Assembly: GCA_037447655.1 (NCBI GenBank)
Contig: JBBHKE010002089.1
Coordinates: 126,001-137,431 of the forward strand
Source of the DNA: Zygnema cylindricum
Taxonomy: Eukaryota; Streptophyta; Zygnematophyceae; Zygnematales; Zygnemataceae
Length of the DNA: 11,431 nt
Reading direction: 5' to 3'
Below the pieces are notes generated by a model. The model did not search any database and was not told the origin of the DNA. It worked only from the letters and a program-made list of their open reading frames with translations. The translations under genes were made by a program, and so were the position numbers. Below are positions 6,880 to 11,431 of this stretch, in pieces; positions within the stretch are counted from its first letter, which is position 1; each line of letters begins with the position of its first letter.

Positions 6880-6884
6880 ATTGG
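6880..6884 (-). promoter_or_regulatory. Conserved inverted CCAAT box in LTR of element 2
   Basis: ATTGG within CTGATTGGTC, at the same place as 4598-4602 in element 1's LTR. It lies 14 bases after the hairpin. Confidence 0.5.
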
Positions 6885-7200
6885 TCTGTACTCTAGTAGT
6901 ATAGGGTTAGAGGGATTTAGGACTTAGAAAATTTGGTAGGTAGACCCCTCTCTCCCAATGAGCTCTCATACAAAAAGGTCAACTTTCACCCTTAATAACT
7001 TACTGCTCATGGGAGCAAATTTAGAGATTATTTTTGCTAGAGACTCAAGGGAGTCTTGTCTTCACAAGGGTGAAGATGGTCAAAAATTTTATATCTCAAG
7101 GTGGCAGTTATTCTTGTGGAAACTCAAATGGGTTAGGGTTATCCTATCGGCTTCGAGTGAGCTGCCTACTTTGAGGGCCAATGGAGGTCTCAAAGTTTCA

Positions 7201-7213
7201 GGTTATGGGCCCA
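7201..7213 (+). other. Primer-binding site for initiator-Met tRNA (half-tRNA type)
   Basis: GGTTATGGGCCCA directly follows the CA that ends the LTR. It is complementary to TGGGCCCATAACC, the anticodon stem-loop of eukaryotic initiator-Met tRNA (CAT anticodon within), and not to the tRNA 3' end. Drosophila copia uses the same region, with a tRNA fragment cut in the anticodon loop as primer. The site fixes the LTR border and argues for an animal-type copia lineage rather than a plant one. Confidence 0.92.
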
Positions 7214-7429
7214 CCCTCTAGGGTACCCATATTTAATGGAGTAGGCTTCATATATTGGTAAATTATGATGACACGGGCTCTATGCGAAAAGAGGTTTTGG
7301 GGGATAATAAGGGGAGGAGTGAGGCGTCCATCCAGTTTTGCCTTTCCTCTAGGGTTTGGGGTAAGTAGGTTTACCAAAAAAGCAGATCCAACTCCACCGT
7401 AGGATTCGGATGAAAGGGAGAGCATTGTG
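7214..7429 (+). other. 5' leader of element 2
   Basis: This noncoding stretch between PBS and gag would hold packaging and dimerisation signals. Visible features are a short hairpin next to the PBS (ACCCT-CT-AGGGT, 7213-7224), a G-rich tract at 7297-7303 and a copy of the PPT sequence (AATAAGGGGAG) at 7306-7316. The ATG chosen for gag is 7430. The equivalent leader of element 1 is outside the window, so conservation cannot be judged. Confidence 0.7.
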
Positions 7430-8160
7430 ATGGAAAAAGGGAAAGACAACGAGACAGTTACACCGATTGCAACACCTATCGTAACTAGTTCAGCGTTCAT
7501 CTCACCTATTCCAAGGAATAAGAAGAATGACGTTGATACTTGGGACTACAACAATTTGGCGGCAAAACACTTCATTCTCTGCCATCTTACTCAAGTAGTT
7601 GCATCTCCTCATTTGAAGGTGGAAAGGGCATCCGATCTGTAGATTGCCCTCATAGAGATGTACCGAAGTGGAAAAATTCAGCAGCAGCAATTAGCTGATC
7701 AAAAGATAGATGTATATGTATACAAAGGGGGGAAAATACTAGACTTTTGTAATGAGTTTGCCACCTTTTTCATGGAACTAGAGAGTGATGGTCAAGTAGA
7801 AACAAAAAAGATAAAGGTTAACTGTCTCTTCATAAAGTTACCCAATGATTATGAAAACATAGTCAACTGTGTGCAAGATTTGTCGGATTCCAAGTGGATT
7901 TGGAATTCTTTGGTAGGGATGATTCTCGTCCGAGAGAATACAATTGAGTTCCGAAGTGGAGGGAAGTGTGGACAAGCTTTAGCAACAACAACTGATTAGA
8001 GGAGCAAAGATCCCAAAAAATCAGCATAAAACTATAGAGGAGGAGGATAGAAAGCTTAGTTTGATGAATCCGGGTCGAGGGTCTCAAAGGGGTTGTGTCA
8101 CTTTTGCAAGACACTATGACACTATATGGCAAAGTGTACTATGTTAATCAAGCTTCGGTT
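7430..8160 (+). pseudogene. gag: Gag of element 2 (UBN2-type capsid region plus zinc knuckle)
   Basis: Frame 2 starts at ATG 7430 with a short polar N-terminus and then enters a UBN2-type Gag region around YNNLAAKHFILCHL (7547-7588). A TAG at 7640 stands where a Trp is likely. After it the frame is open to TAG 7997, which aligns exactly with the TAG at 308 in element 1. Further stops at 8027, 8048, 8057 and 8117 follow. The zinc knuckle at 8096-8137 keeps all four ligands (CX2CX4HX4C spacing), but the TGA at 8117 falls inside it. The usual N-terminal copia Gag domain before UBN2 seems missing or very short, so part of the N-terminus may be deleted. Confidence 0.88.
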
Positions 8161-8696
8161 AAAGGAGGGGCAGACCAGTGGGCTCCTTAGAGGAAATAAA
8201 AAGGCCCTTCTGGCACAGGTACATGAGGTAGAATTCGAGGACGAGGACGATGAACTCCTACTGGATGAGTTGGAGGCGAAAAACGAGGTCGAAACTCCAT
8301 GAAAGCAGAAATATATTTTCTGTGGATTGAAAGGTAAGGCATGTTGGATTGTAGATTCAGGTGCCTCCATGCACATGTGTAAGGATAAACACCTGTTCAC
8401 TAAGATAAGAAAGATTCCCACAGTTGAGAAAGAGTACGGGGATGGGAGGATAGTCACAACTACTGTTGTAGAATCGGTAGAACTGAAAGTCTTAGTAGAT
8501 GGAAAGACATCCATAGTTACATTCTCCGATGTATTGTTTATTACGGAGCTGAACAAAAACCTCATCTCTAAATATGTATTAGATGATAAGGGTTTTGATA
8601 CTAGCACTAGGAAAGGAGTCTTTACGGCTACTTTTGAGGAGGAAGTTTATTTCACTACAGAAAAAGGTAGCAAAGGGATGTTAAGGCTGAATTTAA
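8161..8696 (+). pseudogene. pol: Pol, protease domain of element 2
   Basis: Frame 2 continues without a frame change from gag. An acidic linker (about 8225-8290) precedes a TGA at 8300, where element 1 has Arg. The protease domain then follows with catalytic DSGAS at 8354-8368, and is open to 8798. A minus-strand reading frame over 8122-8607 is a shadow of this domain. Confidence 0.92.
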
Positions 8697-9593
8697 GCAA
8701 TAAAAAGAATAATCTTTATTATGTTGGTGTTCATGATTTACTGTTGTGGTATAAGAGACTTGGGCATGTGAATCTAGATAAGTTAAGAGATATGAAATAG
8801 ATGGGAGTAGTGGAAAGGATTCAGTTCATTGAGAGTGAGAATCTAAGTTATTCTAGTGGATGTGCTCAAGGTAAAGCACACAAGTTACCCTTCCCAAAAA
8901 CTGCCACATATAAGGGAGAAAAGATCCTAGATTTAGTACACACATATATTTGGGGACCGACCAAAGTGCCCTCACCGGGGGGGAAGAGATTTATGATGAC
9001 TATCAACGATAATTGGTCTCGGTATTCCAGGGTGTCTCAGGAATGTTTTAGAGAATATAAAGCATAGAGTGAAAATGTACATGAAACCCCAATCAAGAGA
9101 GTTAAGAGTGACAATGGTGGAGAGTATACCTCTATCCAGTTTGAGGATTTTCTGAGAGAAGATGGAGTTTAACACCAAAAGCTAGTTTTAGAAAACTAGG
9201 AACAGAATGGGGTAGCTGAAAGACTAAATAGGACACTAAGTGATAGTGCTAGGAGTATGTTGTCGGACAAGAAGATAGGAAAAAGACTTTGGACCGAACA
9301 ATGAACAGTGCTAATTACCTCAAAAATAGATTTCTTACTTCAACGATAAAAGGCCAAACACCTTATGAGAGATAGACGGTCGCAAACCAGACATATCTCA
9401 CTTAATGGTTTTCGAGAGTCAAGTGTTCAGTCTAGATACAGATTGGTCTAACTCGAAGCTAAATCCTAAAGGAAAACCGGGGTAATTGTTATGATATGAT
9501 GAGGGTGTCAAAATTAACATATTTTATGATCTACAAAGGGAAGATATAATCTTAGTAAAGCACCTAGTAGTTATGGATGAAGGAAAGTCTATG
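8697..9593 (+). pseudogene. pol: Pol, integrase domain of element 2 (catalytic and zinc residues lost)
   Basis: This matches element 1's integrase but is more damaged. In the HHCC site the first His is Tyr (WYKRLGH, about 8747) and the first Cys is Ser (SSGC). The first catalytic Asp is Tyr (TAT 8945-8947, in HTYIWGP). The second Asp (9110) and the Glu (9218) remain, again 35 residues apart. A 24-base in-frame deletion lies near 9033. Stops are at 8798, 9065, 9170 and 9197. One-base deletions near 9300 and near 9380 move reading from frame 2 to 1 to 3. Further stops follow before the GYD-like segment. Confidence 0.92.
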
Positions 9594-9934
9594 GATTCTT
9601 TCAAGTATACAAAGTTAGTAAAAATCAGATTTGAGTCAAAAAATTCCGATGACTCTGAGTTTCCTAACTATCCTGGTTTCAGAGAAGATGACATTCTTGC
9701 AGGTACAAATAAGACCGAAGAGGACTCAGCCGCGGAAACTCCAGTGACAACTCTTCCGGAAGCGGAAGTCGTGATGGAAAATGACTCGAAATCAAGGGAA
9801 AGGGGAGAAGCCGAGATTGATTGAAAAAATCCACGGCAACCATCTATTCAAGCCGCAGATTTTGAGGGGGGGAGGAGAAGTAGCAAAAGGTTGAAAGAAA
9901 AACAGACTAATAACAAGGTTACAAAATTCTCTCA
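9594..9934 (+). pseudogene. pol: Pol linker between integrase and reverse transcriptase, element 2
   Basis: Frame 3 reads the acidic Ser/Thr/Glu-rich linker (part of the open stretch 9573-9824) and a TGA at 9822. It ends in the same basic GGRRSSKRLKEK patch as element 1 (about 9867-9903). It is collinear with 1911-2278 of element 1. Confidence 0.8.
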
Positions 9935-10745
9935 TCCGGATGAACCTCAGATTTATAAGGGCGATGAATTGTCCTGAAAGAAATCGGTGGAAGAGAGTCA
10001 TTAATGAGGAGATGGCCTCTATCATGGCAGTCGATACTAAAGAGCAGGTGGATTGTCGACCAAACCAAAAACCAATCGGGTAAAAGTGGGTGTTCAAATT
10101 AAAACTGAACCTAGATAACACCATTGAGAGCTACATGGCCTGGTTAGTGGCCAAAGGATTTACACAGAAAGAGGGAGTTGACTACGAGAAAACCTTTGCC
10201 TCGGTCGTCAGATTTCCTTCCGTCCGCATACTTCTCAGTGTAGCTGCAGCGGAAGACATAGAAGTGCACCAGATGGATATCAAAACATCCTTTTTGCATG
10301 GAGAATTGGAAGAGGAGATCTTCATGCGGCAACCTGAAGGATTTGTGGAGCAAGGAGAGGAGAGTAAGGTATGCCGGCTGATTAAATCTCTTTATGGGTT
10401 GAACGCGCACCTAGATAGTGGAATAAGAAGCTTGATGAGTTTCTTACCGATCAGGGATACATGCGGATCAACTCACATCACTCAATCTATGTTTTTGAAG
10501 ATGAGGAAAGCGTTATATTTATTGCAATTTATGTTGATGATTTGCTTGTTCTAAGTAAATCAATGGATAAAATTAATAAACTGAAAACGGATCTTAAGGG
10601 GTGATTTCAGATGAAGGATATAGGAGAGGCAAGGTATATTTTGGGAATTCAAGTAGAAAGAGACCGAGAAAGAAAGATTATGAGGCTAACTCAATAGGAA
10701 GCAATAGGGAATATGTTGGAAAAGTATCAATAGTTGTACAACTAC
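9935..10745 (+). pseudogene. pol: Pol, reverse transcriptase domain of element 2
   Basis: A two-base deletion near 9955-9965 moves reading to frame 1. Frame 1 has a TAA at 10081 and then the blocks LVAKGFTQKEGVDYE (about 10141-10185) and motif A QMDIKTSFLHG (catalytic Asp at 10276). A one-base deletion near 10404, in the LYGLKQ block, moves reading to frame 3, where the YVDD box is intact at 10530-10541. Stops at 10602 (TGA) and 10695 (TAG) follow. A deletion of about 14 bases near 10731 then returns reading to frame 1. The domain is recognisable but not functional. Confidence 0.92.
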
Positions 10746-11230
10746 AATGGAGTTGAAGAAAGGAAGTGAGGGGAGTGTGGAAGGAGTCATAATTTTAGAC
10801 GACGAATTAGGTTTGGAAGAACAGAAGTTTATGCAAACTATTCCATACAGGCAAGTAGTGGGAAGCCTAATCTATTTTATGAATTCAACCCGTCAGGATT
10901 TGGCTGCAGCTGTAGGAGTGTTGAGTAAAAGTCTAAATGCTCCCACTAAGAGAGATAAGAAGGCAGCTAAGAGAGTCCTTAGATATTTGATAGGAACCAG
11001 GTATCTATGGTTGCATTTGGGTGGGGGGAATACTGACATCACTACTTGGAGTGATGTTAGTTATGGTGATGCTCCGATGAGGAGATTTACTTCTGGAAAA
11101 GTATTGGATGTTGGTGATGGAGCTTGTTTGTGGAGTAGCAAACAACAAAAGGTTATTGCTTAATCCACCATAGAGGCTAAGTATATGGCCTCTTGCTCTA
11201 CTGTTAAAGAATTGATGTGGGTCAAGTCTT
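10746..11230 (+). pseudogene. pol: Pol, RT connection and truncated RNase H of element 2
   Basis: Frame 1 runs from about 10747 to TAA 11161, where element 1 has CAA. It contains the connection (RQVVGSLIYFMNSTR) and the start of RNase H (TTWSDVSYGD, Asp at about 11053). After the stop, the EAEY segment is EAKY. Homology ends at GTCAAGTCTT (11221-11230), so the last third of RNase H, the PPT and the 3' LTR are absent from the window. Confidence 0.9.
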
Positions 11231-11431
11231 CTTTCACTTCACACAGGTTCTTTCCATACGCATATCTCCGATTTTCAATTGGAGGTCGCCAATAGGAAAG
11301 TGAGAATATCAACTTTTAATCTCTACCGTCAAATCCAAAATTTCACATGTTTGTACATAGATAAGATGTTTTAAGCGGTGAAATAAATATAAACATTTAG
11401 GGCATTTTTGCATGTAACCAAAACATATTTT
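11231..11431. other. Unassigned AT-rich sequence after the breakpoint of element 2
   Basis: I see no gene, no LTR similarity on either strand beyond short AT-rich matches, and no tRNA-like module. It may be host DNA joined by a deletion, or the beginning of another insertion whose end lies beyond the window. No terminal repeat can be confirmed, because only one border is visible. Confidence 0.5.

Larger units (their letters stand above)
6176..7200 (+). repeat. 5' LTR of element 2
   Basis: The LTR starts TGTAAAATTTATAG and ends AAAGTTTCA directly against the PBS, giving 1025 bp. It aligns along its length with 3872-4919. It keeps AGAGCCATG (6310-6318), the antisense tRNA-like module (6387-6463), the CGCGC-ATTTGTTT palindrome (6606-6634), GTCGACATTTTGGCCATGT (6798-6816), the hairpin (6828-6866), the inverted CCAAT box (6880-6884) and the 3' block with CTTACTGCTCATGGGAGCAAA (7000-7019). 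About 1 kb is long for animal copia LTRs, which are usually a few hundred bases. Confidence 0.93.
6176..11230 (+). mobile_element. Copia-type LTR retrotransposon, element 2 (3' end lost or outside, heavily decayed)
   Basis: This is a second member of the same family in the same orientation. It has a 5' LTR, PBS, leader, gag and pol, and matches element 1 from 7691 to 11230. The match ends abruptly within RNase H after GTCAAGTCTT. It has no 3' LTR here, so the 3' part was deleted or is displaced by an insertion that runs beyond the window. Its gag and protease-integrase share frame 2 with no frame change, which shows that the intact family had one Gag-Pol frame, as in Drosophila copia. It carries more stops and indels than element 1. 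Confidence 0.93.

Noticed and set aside
8122-8607. A 161-codon open frame on the minus strand opposite the protease of element 2
   Set aside because: It is a shadow of the plus-strand protease, which has DSGAS and clear homology. A similar but shorter shadow exists in element 1 (632-922). Its translation is low-complexity and Ser-rich.
11419-11431. CAAAACATATTTT at the right end, also found at 5268-5280 in copy A
   Set aside because: It is a single AT-rich 13-base match without similarity on either side, so it is not evidence that LTR sequence resumes at the end of the window.
1-11431. CRISPR arrays, phage genes, toxin-antitoxin or other prokaryotic systems
   Set aside because: No regular short repeats, ribosome-binding sites or operon-like frames are present. 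Every coding segment belongs to copia gag-pol.

Overview
The window is almost entirely a nested pile of one family of decayed Ty1/copia (Pseudoviridae-type) LTR retrotransposons in a eukaryotic genome. I found no bacterial, phage, host protein-coding or rRNA gene. The pol order is protease, integrase, reverse transcriptase, RNase H, which is the copia order. The primer-binding site (7201-7213, GGTTATGGGCCCA) matches the anticodon stem-loop of initiator-Met tRNA. This 'half-tRNA' priming is known from Drosophila copia and its relatives, so I infer an animal host, most likely an arthropod, without being able to name it.

Layout, left to right. (1) 1-4919: element 1, plus strand. Its 5' LTR, leader and gag start lie left of the window. 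It has gag (1-472), pol (480-3858), a polypurine tract (3861-3871) and a 1048-bp 3' LTR (3872-4919). (2) 4920-5598: LTR copy A, inverted, ending with the complement of the LTR's first bases. (3) 5599-6175: LTR copy B, inverted, older, broken by A on its left and by element 2 on its right. (4) 6176-11230: element 2, plus strand, with a 1025-bp 5' LTR (6176-7200), PBS, leader, gag and pol. It breaks off inside RNase H. (5) 11231-11431: AT-rich sequence I cannot assign.

Both elements are dead. Element 1 has about ten in-frame stops and three single-base frame changes. Element 2 has more, and has also lost an integrase catalytic Asp and two zinc ligands. Combining element 2's 5' part with element 1's 3' part suggests an intact length of about 6.4 kb with a single gag-pol frame. 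One stop, the TAG at the end of the gag capsid region, is at the same position in both copies, unlike all the others.

The LTR is the most interesting part. It is long for a copia element. Its antisense strand carries a tRNA-like module (A- and B-box-like) in all copies. It also carries a roughly 14-bp hairpin whose stem sequence differs between copies while pairing largely survives. The family has inserted repeatedly into its own LTRs: element 1 into A, A into B, and element 2 into B's tRNA-like module. All identity statements come from reading by eye, not from computed alignments.
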